From: Saccoglossus kowalevskii
Lineage: Eukaryota > Hemichordata > Enteropneusta > Harrimaniidae
NCBI RefSeq assembly: GCF_000003605.2
Contig: NW_003133377.1
Span: forward strand, 4,015 to 33,584
Direction: 5' to 3'
DNA: 29,570 bases
A model generated the notes under the pieces. That model did no database searches, was not told the origin of the DNA, and saw only the letters and a program-made list of their open reading frames with translations. Below are positions 10,001 through 18,395 of this stretch, piece by piece; the stretch's first letter is position 1; each line of letters starts with the position of its first letter. Made by a program: the position numbers and the translations under genes.

Positions 10001-12900
10001 GCCCACTCAAAATGAAGGGCTTGCTGATTGGATGATGTTGAAGTATACGTAGCTCATTGATATTAATTAGAGCTCGTGGTGAGCTCGCCATGATTCTGAA
10101 TTTTACCTGTCATTTTGATTTAAGAAAAAATGAATTTATATAACGTTCATAACATTCCCAGTTGGGAACACCGATTTAAACAATGGCAGACACACATATA
10201 TACACACGTATATATTTTAAAGGAAATTGTTTGTTCATATAAAATTCGAATTCGCACTGCACAATGACAGTGGTGCTGTATTGATGAAAGCGGCTAACAC
10301 ACTTATGAGACACAAGTTTTCTTAAAATCTTAATATTTGAAGGGCAGAAGCAAGGAATCGGGATTAACTTTTGCATTATGATCGCAGTTGTATGTATTCA
10401 ACTGTATGGCCAATTTTTAACTCAAAATAGGCACCATAATAACCGAACATCACCGAACTGGTCCGTTGGTTAAATTGTGATTAAATTTTCAGCATCTTAG
10501 GGGGTCGTCAAGTCATCGCCGAATTGTATATGGCACAGGATTATCTGTTCAGCGATAGAAGGTGGACTATATTACAAATTCGATGTGAGGCATTTTCCAT
10601 TAAGATTAGTCTGAGATGCACACCAGATTTTTGACTCGGAGTTGTTTCCTGAATAACCATTCTGTTATAACAGAATATAGACGTTTAGGACCTCCGACAA
10701 GCAGAAAGGTTATGTTTTGCCTGCGTACGTTTGTTTGTTTGTCTGCTTATTTGACTTTAACCAGGATAGCGCAACGAGTTATAATAGATGAATTTTCGTA
10801 GTTTTCAAGAGGGTTGCCTTTGACCTCCGGTCGTCATGGAGACGGCAATTACGGGAATTATTTTTTATTTATCACCCAAAAGACATGGATTTCATTGGAT
10901 TTTCCATTGCATGTTGGAGATGCGGGTTGTCATGGGTACAGCAATTGTTGGATTTTGTGGTTTTCATTTAAAACTCGAAAACTTTGAGAAGGGGTTTCCT
11001 TTGGATACAAGTACCAATCGATTATATTTTGATATGAATGCGGATTTGGTTGCCATGGAAACAAAAATTTTGGGAATGATTGATAGATTTTCATGACATT
11101 TTTAGTAGGGTACCAATCAGTAATAGATTGGTTGAGATCTGGATCTCGATGCGATGAAAACAAAAATGTGTTCAAAGACTATTCGTAAAAAAGTAAATGA
11201 AAAACATATTGTGTTTTTAAGTAAGAGTTGTCCTTCAAACATTAACCAAGTATTAGACGGATTAGATACGAAAAGAAATTACTAGTAGTAGCTTTTGTGA
11301 ATATGATATATGTATCATTAGGGTAGCGGTATGAGTGCGGATATGTAATTTGCATTCTTATTGCGGAGGTTTGCGTTTTCTGGGTGCCTAGTTTTACTAA
11401 TTTTATCATTGCGCCCGAACTTCGAAAATTACATACTCCCCAGGTTAGTTGTATTTAGTGTGCACTTATTTGAACCGCAATGCATGACGGGATTGATAGT
11501 AGTGGTGACAATGAACAAATCGCGCGATACGTCAGGTTTTTGTCAGTTTAACTCATGAATTCCGAAACTTTCAGATTTGAGCTTCGGGGGTTTCAACGCG
11601 AGCATACAAGTTTTGCCGACACTACAACTTTACAACGCTTTCACCCTGCAATATGATATGCAATATGATATGATAAGAATCTGTCGTGTTTTAAATTTTC
11701 TTACTGAATTACTTAGCCGCGACAACCCTTAAAGTGTTTCGTTTGGCTTTTACATTTTATATATTTTATTGTTTTTTGCAGAGCTTTATCGATTTCAACA
11801 GAAAAACTCTTCGAAGGCAGTTAGGATTACAAACAGACGATTTTATTGAGCTTCCGGCGTTGTGGCAGCGATGTAAAGGTGACAAAATGCGGGCAGTGCC
11901 GTTCTTTCCCAATATGACATCTATGATGTGCCTTGGCGATAATATAAGTACGTAAACAATAAGTGTTCCTCTGTTTAAAAGGTGGTGGTCGTCGCACCGC
12001 GTCCTGTTCGATATAGGCGCCAATGCGACGTATACAACGCGTGTAAAATACAGTGTTTGGTTACACGAAATTCAATGGCGCACGGGACGGCCAGAGTAAA
12101 ATGAGCGTCTCATTGAGAGGAAGGATGAATTGAAACAATCAAATTCCCGAGGTTTGAATCCGCTTAAACAATGGTGAAAGATCGGCGTCCACCGCCGCCG
12201 CCGAAACACCAATATTTGCGCGACGATGTAACTGGGAGGGTAGAATTCAGTGTTTCGCTTAATCCGGTAAGAATTACACATGGCTAGAATCACACAAAAA
12301 TACACTTGGGGATATAAAACTATAGAACTGAAAAAAGAGCGGGCACGGTTTCTGATTGTAAAAATTCATAGCACCCACCCACCCCATGACGCATATTTGT
12401 GTTAAAGCGGGGGAGTCGTCACCTGCGCATGAGTCAGATGGCCATAGCGTGTCATTGTTTACAAACAAGCGTCTACCCATGAGCCTTTGTGTTTTTAGCG
12501 TGTGTTGTTATCGTCGCTTGGGACTCAATTCCCAGGCGTGCGCAGGTGACAACCCTCCCGCTTTAAATCATATCCAAACTACACCTTCTGCACAAATAAC
12601 GGTGCACATGTGTTATCCCGGCAATTATAAATAATTGTGGTTTTGTTTTAATTTTCAGTCATTCCAAAACCTCATGGACCGAAAAGAAAATATCAAACGT
12701 TGGACAGATTCGAAAAATACACCTCAGATGAATTCAAATCAAACAGAGTCACTGCAAATGTACAATTCGTTGACGACTGGCAGCGGTATTTTGACAGTCG
12801 CCGGGAATCCAGATCGTACAGAAGCTCACTGTCAAGCCACGTTCTTGTGCAACGCCGACCCGGTTCGAGTCCAGCTTGGTGGGAAATTGAGATGAGCTAA
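4071..12900 (+). CDS. PAD-like gene 1: spliced peptidylarginine deiminase homologue, predicted inactive
   Basis: This is the span of nine recognised exons: 4095-4325, 4933-5160, 6745-6846, 6988-7124, 8260-8422, 9264-9351, 9660-9748, 11782-11947 and 12659-12900. They join in frame to 481 residues plus stop. The product covers the second half of the PAD middle domain and the whole C-terminal deiminase-type domain. Landmarks are the segment before the catalytic domain (residues 78-100, YEDKIYLRV then WILPSP), DWLANGDIAS (267-276), FIDFNRKTLRRQLGL, PFFPN and a C-terminal WW (475-476). Active PADs convert protein arginine to citrulline with Ca2+. Here the PAD4 Asp350, His471, Asp473 and Cys645 positions read Ala154, Asp273, Ala275 and His462 (or Ser461). 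No PAD_N exon was found, so the gene is either 5'-incomplete in my reading or truncated. An in-frame ATG at 4071, upstream of the first acceptor, could be an alternative start. All frames are open and intron phases match gene 2, which argues against simple decay. Confidence 0.88.
4095..4325 (+). CDS. PAD-like gene 1, first recognised exon (PAD middle domain)
   Basis: A strong acceptor (pyrimidine tract ending TTCCCAG at 4094) and donor GTAGGG. It encodes 77 residues, phase 0 at both ends. SISIYTYT and RQMIGPE align with CVYIYRKN and ERLLGPG of the corresponding gene 2 exon. The frame extends upstream past the acceptor to an ATG at 4071, so an unspliced start here is possible. Confidence 0.8.
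4933..5160 (+). CDS. PAD-like gene 1, exon joining middle and catalytic domains
   Basis: 76 codons, phase 0-0, after TAG at 4930-4932 and before donor GTTAGT. Residues VIYEDKIYLRV then WILPSP match the vertebrate PAD pattern of FxDSVxFRVAPWIMTP, and match YKDSIQLRASPFIIP of gene 2 with the same exon offset. The last codons, GEVLS, fall just before the position of PAD Asp350. Confidence 0.85.
5511..6645 (-). mobile_element. Degenerate mariner (Tc1/mariner, DD34D) element
   Basis: A 1135-bp element flanked by TA dinucleotides (5509-5510 and 6646-6647). Imperfect terminal inverted repeats read ATGCCCCTGACCCAT at the left and GTGGGTCAGAGGCAT at the right. The minus strand carries a broken transposase. 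The N-terminal start is MEPAGCRAVIRFLHLKGRTP near 6499. Next come a helix-turn-helix stretch (CQIAQEVKISTGSVETIIHD), a catalytic part with FWDQDG, LLQDNAPVHK and YSPDLASSDFHLFP, and a C-terminal LKGKRFPDDAAL region. The three catalytic Asp positions are recognisable, but stops, frame changes and a missing segment between the N-terminal helices show it is dead. It sits inside the intron of gene 1 between 5160 and 6745. Confidence 0.93.
6745..6846 (+). CDS. PAD-like gene 1, exon at the Asp350 position
   Basis: 34 codons, phase 0-0, acceptor TTTCATAG, donor GTAATG. The product starts AWMACGFTQTTEQTQT. Aligned with vertebrate QDEMEIGYIQAPHK, the Met, Gly, aromatic residue and Gln are shared. The Asp350 position is Ala and the next (Glu351) is Trp. 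The Arg374 substrate-contact region is only loosely retained as DSKRDL. Confidence 0.87.
6988..7124 (+). CDS. PAD-like gene 1, exon with FPLG motif
   Basis: 45 codons plus two bases (ends phase 2). Acceptor TCTCAACAG; donor is GG followed by GTGAGT. KVWGFDRIMATPPMYP then FPLGALLVSS matches the PAD stretch SLDSFGNLEVSPPV then YPLGRIL. The donor sequence is the apparent seed of the minisatellite that follows. Confidence 0.86.
7125..8065 (+). repeat. 32-bp minisatellite beginning at a splice donor
   Basis: About 20 recognisable units, mainly 32 bp, with longer variants of about 44 bp carrying GAGTAACATGCATGAGT. The typical unit contains GTGTCGATGTGGAG, TTCATCTAGG and GTGAGTGC. The array starts exactly at the donor of the preceding exon, and most units repeat AGGGTGAGT, a near-perfect 5' splice site. 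A unique stretch of roughly 100 bp interrupts it near 7810-7908, and degenerate units continue to about 8065. Confidence 0.95.
8260..8422 (+). CDS. PAD-like gene 1, exon at the His471/Asp473 positions
   Basis: One base plus 54 codons. Acceptor TTGTTTCAG, donor GTAATG. QKVQPIVEVFTDWLANGDIA then SVVNFVPATG aligns with vertebrate [20 protein letters not shown] then EFLSFVPAPD. The catalytic His becomes Asp and the catalytic Asp becomes Ala, while the DWL and NFVP framework is kept. Confidence 0.93.
8735..9185. repeat. Degenerate array of CCAGTTAgCCtactctctg-like units
   Basis: Roughly 20 diverged units of about 20-25 bp sharing (C/T)CAGTTA followed by a C/T-rich run such as CCTACTCTCT. The array fills much of the intron between the exons ending at 8422 and starting at 9264. 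Unit length varies, so boundaries are approximate. Confidence 0.75.
9264..9351 (+). CDS. PAD-like gene 1, GFK exon
   Basis: 29 codons plus one base. Acceptor AAATTGCAG, donor GTGTAG. GFKVVTPSMYICRDLLLDFR matches vertebrate KGFRLLLASPRSCYKLFQEQ, and ends in FLCEG like ALLFEG of PAD. Confidence 0.88.
9660..9748 (+). CDS. PAD-like gene 1, exon with ILADREF
   Basis: Two bases plus 29 codons. Acceptor CACACGCAG, donor GTAGGT. KVSNILADREFWKMNQHFQ corresponds to PAD IKNILSNKTLREHNSFVERC and to the NHLLDVKYNRWIWQDSQYFQ exon of gene 2. Confidence 0.88.
9749..11781. other. Large intron of gene 1
   Basis: About 2 kb. Between about 10800 and 11110 a loosely repeated motif built around GTTGCCATGGAAAC recurs (near 10832, 10928 and 11049), spaced about 100 bp. 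The sequence CGCGAGCATACAAG occurs near 9968 and again near 11597. Short TTTAG tandems lie near 9842. No further exon was recognised. Confidence 0.55.
11049..11062. promoter_or_regulatory. RFX X-box-like palindrome
   Basis: GTTGCCATGGAAAC matches the canonical X-box bound by RFX factors. A second palindromic match, GTTTCCATGGAAAC, lies at 20960-20973 in an intron of gene 2. Being inside introns and within a degenerate repeat, functional use is uncertain. Confidence 0.3.
11782..11947 (+). CDS. PAD-like gene 1, exon with PFFPN motif
   Basis: 166 bp (55 codons plus one base), the same length as its gene 2 counterpart. Acceptor TTTTTTGCAG, donor GTACGT. FIDFNRKTLRRQLGL, DDFIELPALWQ and AVPFFPNMTSMMCLGDN match vertebrate CIDWNRELLKRELGL, DIIDIPQLF and AFFPNMVNMLVLGK closely. 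This is the best-conserved exon of the gene. Confidence 0.96.
12171..12266 (+). other. Possible cryptic or alternative exon in an intron of gene 1
   Basis: An ATG in strong context (A at -3, G at +4) opens 32 codons reading MVKDRRPPPPPKHQY then LRDDVTGRVEFSVSLNP, and ends exactly at a GTAAGA donor-like site. It sits in the last intron of gene 1 and does not belong to the PAD fold. It could be an alternative first exon, a repeat fragment or chance. I do not recognise a family. Confidence 0.2.
12406..12562 (+). mobile_element. TTAA-flanked MITE, copy 1
   Basis: 157 bp between TTAA sites at 12402-12405 and 12563-12566. Inverted ends are AGCGGGGGAGTCGTCACCTG and its near-complement ending CCCTCCCGCT. 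The inner part holds GTTTACAAACAAGCGTCTAC. The TTAA target duplication suggests piggyBac-type mobilisation. There is no coding capacity. It lies in the last intron of gene 1. Confidence 0.9.
12659..12900 (+). CDS. PAD-like gene 1, terminal exon
   Basis: Two bases plus 79 codons and TAA. Acceptor AATTTTCAG. IPKPHGPKRKYQTL matches PAD GIPKPFGP, and TANVQFVDDWQRYF matches LQCTFINDFFTYH. The end, VLVQRRPGSSPAWWEIEMS, aligns with [20 protein letters not shown]. The position of catalytic Cys645 is His (Ser one residue earlier), so no cysteine is available. The conserved RR and WW remain. Confidence 0.93.
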
Positions 12901-13104
12901 ACCCACCTTTATTCCGATATTTGACGCTGTGTTCTGCACCTCGCTGGGGGGGGGGGTATGTTTGGGTCATTCGGTTGATGAAATCACAATAGACTTTTCA
13001 TATAACTTAAAGGCAAAGCCCAGCATGATAATACCATGAACCAACACACAAGTCATTCACTACTGAACCTTCCATTGGTCTGAGTGCACAACCCCTTTAA
13101 GTGT

Positions 13105-13154
13105 TTTAATTAATTAATTAATTAATTAATTAATTAATTAATTAATTAATTAAC
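13105..13154. repeat. TTAA tetranucleotide microsatellite
   Basis: About 50 bp of uninterrupted TAAT/TTAA tandem. Confidence 0.95.
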
Positions 13155-13560
13155 TGCCTACTTCAAAAACACGGCAGTATGTGAAATGCTTTGTCTCTTC
13201 GCCTGTCCTTCGACATGGAGTTGAGCTCAAACCGTGGTGCTTGAACATAACCAAAATTTTAATAGTCACAGAAAACTGCAATTCACCTAGACTATAACAT
13301 TTTGCATTGAAATAATCAGAATACTTCCAAGGTTAGCTCTATTTAGTGCGCATGAATGGAAACATGTACTTTGTATTACGTGTTTTATAAATTGTAAAAG
13401 TTTATGATAAAGGGTGGCTGGAAGGCGATTTGAGATTGTGGGTTCTGCTTTATTTTACATTTTACTAAATTCCCTATAGCGAATATTCTTTGAATGTAAC
13501 ATGAATGTGATCATTTATTACTACTGCATGTGTACAGAACTGTGTTGGTAGGTACATTAA

Positions 13561-13713
13561 AGCGGGAAGGTCGTCACCTGCGCACGCGCGGAAATTGAGT
13601 CCCGAGCGATGATGATAACAACACACGCTAAAAAGGCTTATGGGTAGACGCTTGTTTGTAAACAATGACACGCCATGGCAATCTAACGCATGCGCAGGTG
13701 ACGACACCCCGCT
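13561..13713 (-). mobile_element. TTAA-flanked MITE, copy 2 (inverted orientation)
   Basis: 153 bp between TTAA at 13557-13560 and 13714-13717. Same family as copy 1 but reversed: the GTAGACGCTTGTTTGTAAAC core reads in the opposite sense. Terminal AGCGGGAAGGTCGTCACCTG pairs with the right end CAGGTGACGACACCCCGCT. Confidence 0.9.
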
Positions 13714-13963
13714 TTAAGTTATTCTGGGGATTGTTAGTAGCTTGGAACTCCATGTATGTAGCAAGCTAACTTGGCAGTGAATGACTAGTTGTTTGTTCGT
13801 TGAGTATTAACATGTTGTCTTTAATTGCGCCATCTAGCGACGATTTGCTACTGTGACGTCAAAATGACGTAAACGGGTGTATCGTTCAAATAGAAAACTC
13901 AAATTTGGTTGTGTTGTCGTTCGGTATTTGGATTACAGCAAATCTCACAAAATAGTATTTGTT

Positions 13964-14007
13964 CACAGTCCCTCTATAGAATATAGACTGATTATAGAAG
14001 GACTGTG
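13964..14007. repeat. Imperfect inverted repeat (hairpin)
   Basis: Arms CACAGTCCCTCTATA (13964-13978) and TATAGAAGGACTGTG (13993-14007) pair at 14 of 15 positions around a 14-base loop. Possibly a short foldback repeat; function unknown. Confidence 0.7.
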
Positions 14008-14046
14008 ATTTGTTATTAACAGGAACGCCTTGCATCATAGACGACC

Positions 14047-14096
14047 TTCCCGGAAGTCGAAGATACGGCGTTTCCCGGAAGTCGAAGATACGGCGT
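14047..14096. repeat. Perfect 25-bp tandem duplication
   Basis: Two identical copies (14047-14071 and 14072-14096) starting TTCCCGGAAGTCGAAG. Related CTTCCGGGAAA segments recur near 14277 and 15811, suggesting a dispersed repeat in this intergenic DNA. Confidence 0.92.
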
Positions 14097-17000
14097 TTCG
14101 CCGCATGCGAGCGCATGTCGTTTTGGGGTGTAAACTTGCATGCGTGATATTATGCTTCTCGGTGTACCAATCGTTGCCAGAAAAGTAGAATTACCTTCTA
14201 TCGACTATCAGCAAACTGACATGTTTGTATTTTCCGCCATGACAAAGCAGGAGTATTTTTGCACCCCAGTTTTGCTACTTCCGGGAAAATCGTCTATTAA
14301 CGTTACAGAGATGCATATTCACTAGAGGGCGCAGTTTATTTACGGGTTGTATTATTTATTTTTCCTAACATTGGCGTGTCGTTTATGTATCTTTCACCTA
14401 CATTTACAATAATAATACTTTTATTTGTCGTTGATGGCGTAGTCGCGAATTTCACCCACTATTGCCCAGACGTTGCTATGGGATATTGCTGTGATTTGAG
14501 TGATGAATAAATAACATTTAACACCAAATATATGAAATTAAATAAATTAATTGCGTGATTTTCTTGTTTGTTTCAATTCGTCTTTTTTTTCTTAGAAAAA
14601 CATGCACTTGTCAGCCTGGGCACAACATGGACTACAAACAAAACATTATTCAAGATGAATCTTCCCATTGTGGAGTCTTACCGGTGTACTTTCTGTTCTT
14701 CATGCTCTGAATCTTTTACCAATGTCAATGTACCCAATATTTTTGGGAAACAATGTATATGCTTGGCCTGAGGGCATTCCCGTATGAACAACAAATCCTG
14801 CTCTGTGATAAAATGTTTACATGTTTAGTCAACTTCCTCTTTCTGGTAGCAAAAATTGATATTTGCTCGTGTAGACATAAAAACCAAAAGTTCATGGCAT
14901 ACAAAAGATAGGTAAAATATATACTGGAGATAGAGTACGTCATTGCTGCCCGACGGAATAGATTGACTTCTCATAATAAGAAATGGGGAAATTTTTTGAA
15001 AAATGTTTCCAAATCCGCTTCACAATGCAGCCGTATTAAATGTAATTTGTAATGTATAAACCAGGTATGTAAGATGTTAATTTCAGTACAAACTCCAATA
15101 AAAGTTTATAAATACAAACAAAAAATAAAAGAAAAAAATAAGTGAGTATGACCATGTATTATGGCCGGGATTGATCTGATTCTAGTTTCTATTATTTTTT
15201 TATACTTATAACTTAAAGTTTCACTAGCATAGTTTACTCTAGATGTATTATTTCATACGCTCATTTCTGGTACTTCCAATGGATGTTTTCCTGTTCACTG
15301 CGAGGTCTTGCTTATTGCGTGTATGGCGCGGACCGAACGTCTGCCGCGAAAATAGATTTGATTATGAATTTAAATTTGTGTTTGAGTGTCAAAATGTCGA
15401 TCTTTGAAGAGGGGAATTTTGCATTGAAATATCATTATTTCATCATAATTGACCAACACCAATTGATGTATAACATATTATTAAGCGTAGAAATACCCCA
15501 TAATACTTTCGCGTTTGTCGAATCCTGTTTTGACCTCACTGTGACGCTATGACCTTTGTTTGTCTTTTGTTAACTTTCGATTCCACGCATAACACGGGAT
15601 CTCGCAATAAACGAAAAATTGTATATTTGATGTAAAATCGATGCAGATCATTAATAGGATATAACGTGGGTAAACAATCTTGAAAAAAAAAACACGAGTA
15701 AGTTGGGAACACATTTCGGCAATACACGTAACGCGACGTGTACAGTCAATACGCACTTCCCAGTCTCGCCCTCTGGTGACAAAGCACTTCCATGACGTAA
15801 ATGAAAGACTTCCGGGAAAGTGGTATATCTGTAGTCGTCCATTAATAAATGAAAAAAAAATACTGTTTTGATAGATTTACTATATTTTAAATGTCGAATG
15901 GATACGCAACTAAACAGTTACCTAATTGGACGACATTGAATGTTGACGTCATAGGAGCGCTTCGTCTGTAGAGGGCGCGACTTGCAAAAGTGGTTTATTG
16001 AAGGGGTAAAATTCCAATTCCTATAGGCATCCGTAACAATAGATTTGAGTCGTGCGTTGTATGTGAAAAGAGGTGTTATTATATTCAACAGAACGTGTTT
16101 TAGGGGTGTAATTAAAACCAAGGCCGAGTACCCAATTTTACCCAAGCACCCCACTGAGCATGGATGCCAGTGGCGTGTAATTATAGTAATAACAACGCGA
16201 ATAGGAGAAAGGGGCCCGTGCACGTCCAGAATGGTCGCATATAAATAGTTTGATTTTTTCCTGACCTACCACTATATATAACATCGCATTAATACGGGAT
16301 AGGACCTTATGCGTAAGCAAATTTGATGAACGTTAATAGTATACGATGCGAATAATTAGAGTGTGATACTGGCGGAATCCATGGAGGCGAAAATACCCAA
16401 CGTGGCGTACGTGTTTCAGACAATTCTTCTTTGTGTACAAGTATTGGATAGCATTGTGTAGTTTACCGTCATGCCTGGCGACTTTTCTTTAATTTACTTC
16501 ACAAGAATTGAGCCGTCATGGTGGGCTATAATAGCCATAAAATGAAGTACACCGTTTTACAATTGATTACTTCGAGGTCACTCGGGTCATAATTTCTTGT
16601 TATGCAAATGACTCGAACAACCGGGCCGCTCTTCACCCTAATAATACAGATCACCTTTCATGTAAGTACAATGAATATATAACTAGAGTCGCTCGCTTGA
16701 CAGTCTCAATACCGTATTGTGCTCTTCAGTTTTACTGGTTGTTATTTTAGTACAAAGAAGAGTCAATCGGTCATTGGAATACGACAAGGGTGAGACAAAT
16801 TGAGATATTAAACTCAGGCTGAACAACGTGCTTGCAACTTGACGCGAAGATGGTAATAGCTGAAATGTTAACCCCGCTACAAATCCCTGAAGTTAGGAAG
16901 TAGACGGTTAAATCTCTTGGTACTGTTTTACACGGGAGGTAAGTAAGAATCATAATCGACAATCAACCAAGGTTCGATCTTCTAAATTATTGAATTGTCT

Positions 17001-17207
17001 GGTATGTGTTGGCCTTTTGGGAAACCTTGAGAGCTGCAGTACATAACACGGTGCTCAATCAGTCCCGGTCTGTTATTAATCAAGGCAAATTGTTAAAACA
17101 GATATTAAGAAACTCCATAAGAGAAGAAGACGAATCATGTTTCAATTATTATACCTTAGTTCAAATCCTGAACATGGTCGCCAATTCTCAGACCCAGACC
17201 CTGGGGT

Positions 17208-17735
17208 TAGTATAATCAATCTGAGATGCGACCCATCTGACTCGAGTTATTATTTGATACAGACCCATCTGACACAAGTTATTGTCAGATATAGACCCCA
17301 CTGACTCGAGTTATGGTCAGATATAGACCCCTCTGACACGAGTTATTGTCAGATATAGACCCCACTGACTCAAGTTATTGTCAGATATAGACCCCACTGA
17401 CTCGAGTTATTGTCAGATATAGACCCCTCTGACACGAGTTATTGTCAGATATAGACCCCACTGACTGGAGTTATTGTCAGATATAGACCCCACTGACTCG
17501 AGTTATTGTCAGATAGACCCCACTGACTTGAGTTATGGTCAGATATAGACCCCTCTGACACGAGTTATTGTCAGATATAGACCCCACTGACTCGAGTTAT
17601 TGTCAGATATAGACCCCACTGACTCGAGTTATTGTCAGATATAGACCCCACTGACTGGAGTTATTGTAAGATACAAAGACCTTTGACTCGAATTATTGTT
17701 GGATACAGAACCCAGATCAGTTAAGCTATTCCCAA
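17208..17735. repeat. 32-bp minisatellite in the intergenic region
   Basis: About 15-16 units with consensus AGACCCCACTGACTCGAG plus TTATTGTCAGATAT. Two unit types alternate: CACTGACTCGAG and CTCTGACACGAG. Some units carry private variants (TTATGG, GACTGG) that recur at multi-unit spacing. The right-hand units decay after about 17650. Confidence 0.95.
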
Positions 17736-18347
17736 GTATGAGACACACTGAGTACAATTATTCACAGATACATAACCACTTTTGTTCAGATCTACCCGTG
17801 GCTACTGGAGTTATATCCTCTTACCAACCATGGGGGTCAGTATAATTATCCCAAAATCTACCCTCGACGCCAGGTGTTTTAGAACAAACAAACAAAATAC
17901 TCATTCATGGACAATATAATAAACTCTTACTATCGACTTTTGGAAATATCAAAACATAAATCAGACATTTACTTCGAATCACCCCCACGCTTACATAGAA
18001 CACTGTGTGTTATAGTCAGAAACATAATACTTCACTGAATTCCAACCTTACTGTAATTTCACGGTAGAAGTGTTCGATGAATTGACTCGGATTTCGTGAT
18101 TGTGACTCACTATGAGCTATGACGTGACAAAGTAAGCTAGAGGCGGGATTACATCGACTACGACTGAAAAAAAAAACCACAATAGACGAGGGGTTACAAA
18201 CAACAATAGACACATTCCGATCGATCACTATTGCCACGATATGATTTAATTGAAATAACCAGTGGGTTCACTTCAACTATTCAAGTTATTGTCTTTCGTT
18301 TGTTTTGCAGCTCGAGTTGTTTTGCTCGGCACCAACAACAAATAAAG

Positions 18348-18395
18348 ATGGGCGCTGGAGTTTCGGTTAAGAAGACCAGCACGGTCTTATTTAAG
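18348..18395 (+). CDS. PAD-like gene 2, exon 1 with N-myristoylation-type start
   Basis: The ATG at 18348 has A at -3 and G at +4. It encodes MGAGVSVKKTSTVLFK, phase 0 at donor GTAAGG. Gly2 followed by Ala, Gly, Val, Ser6 and two lysines fits the N-myristoyltransferase pattern. A likely acceptor (TTTGTTTTGCAG ending at 18310) just upstream suggests a separate 5' untranslated exon. Confidence 0.75.

Larger units (their letters stand above)
12901..18347. other. Intergenic region between the two PAD-like genes
   Basis: About 5.4 kb with no recognised gene; frames here are short and unlike known families. It contains a G run near 12947, the TTAA microsatellite, MITE copy 2, a hairpin and 25-bp duplication near 13964-14096, and the 32-bp minisatellite at 17208-17735. 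Several AGAGGGCGC-type motifs and TGACGTCA-like sites are scattered through it. The promoter of gene 2 and the 3' end of gene 1 must lie here. Confidence 0.55.

Noticed and set aside
11960-12100. A frame reading LFDIGANATYTT, reminiscent of a retroviral-type aspartic protease motif
   Set aside because: The motif lacks the required D-(T/S)-G, no other retroelement domains are nearby, and the frame soon stops.
12861-12873. GGTTCGAGTCC, a perfect tRNA B-box
   Set aside because: It lies inside the conserved terminal coding exon of gene 1, and the flanks do not form a T-stem or cloverleaf.
17006-17215. A 69-codon plus-strand frame ending in the 17208 minisatellite
   Set aside because: It resembles no family I recognise, and it has no supporting exon neighbours.
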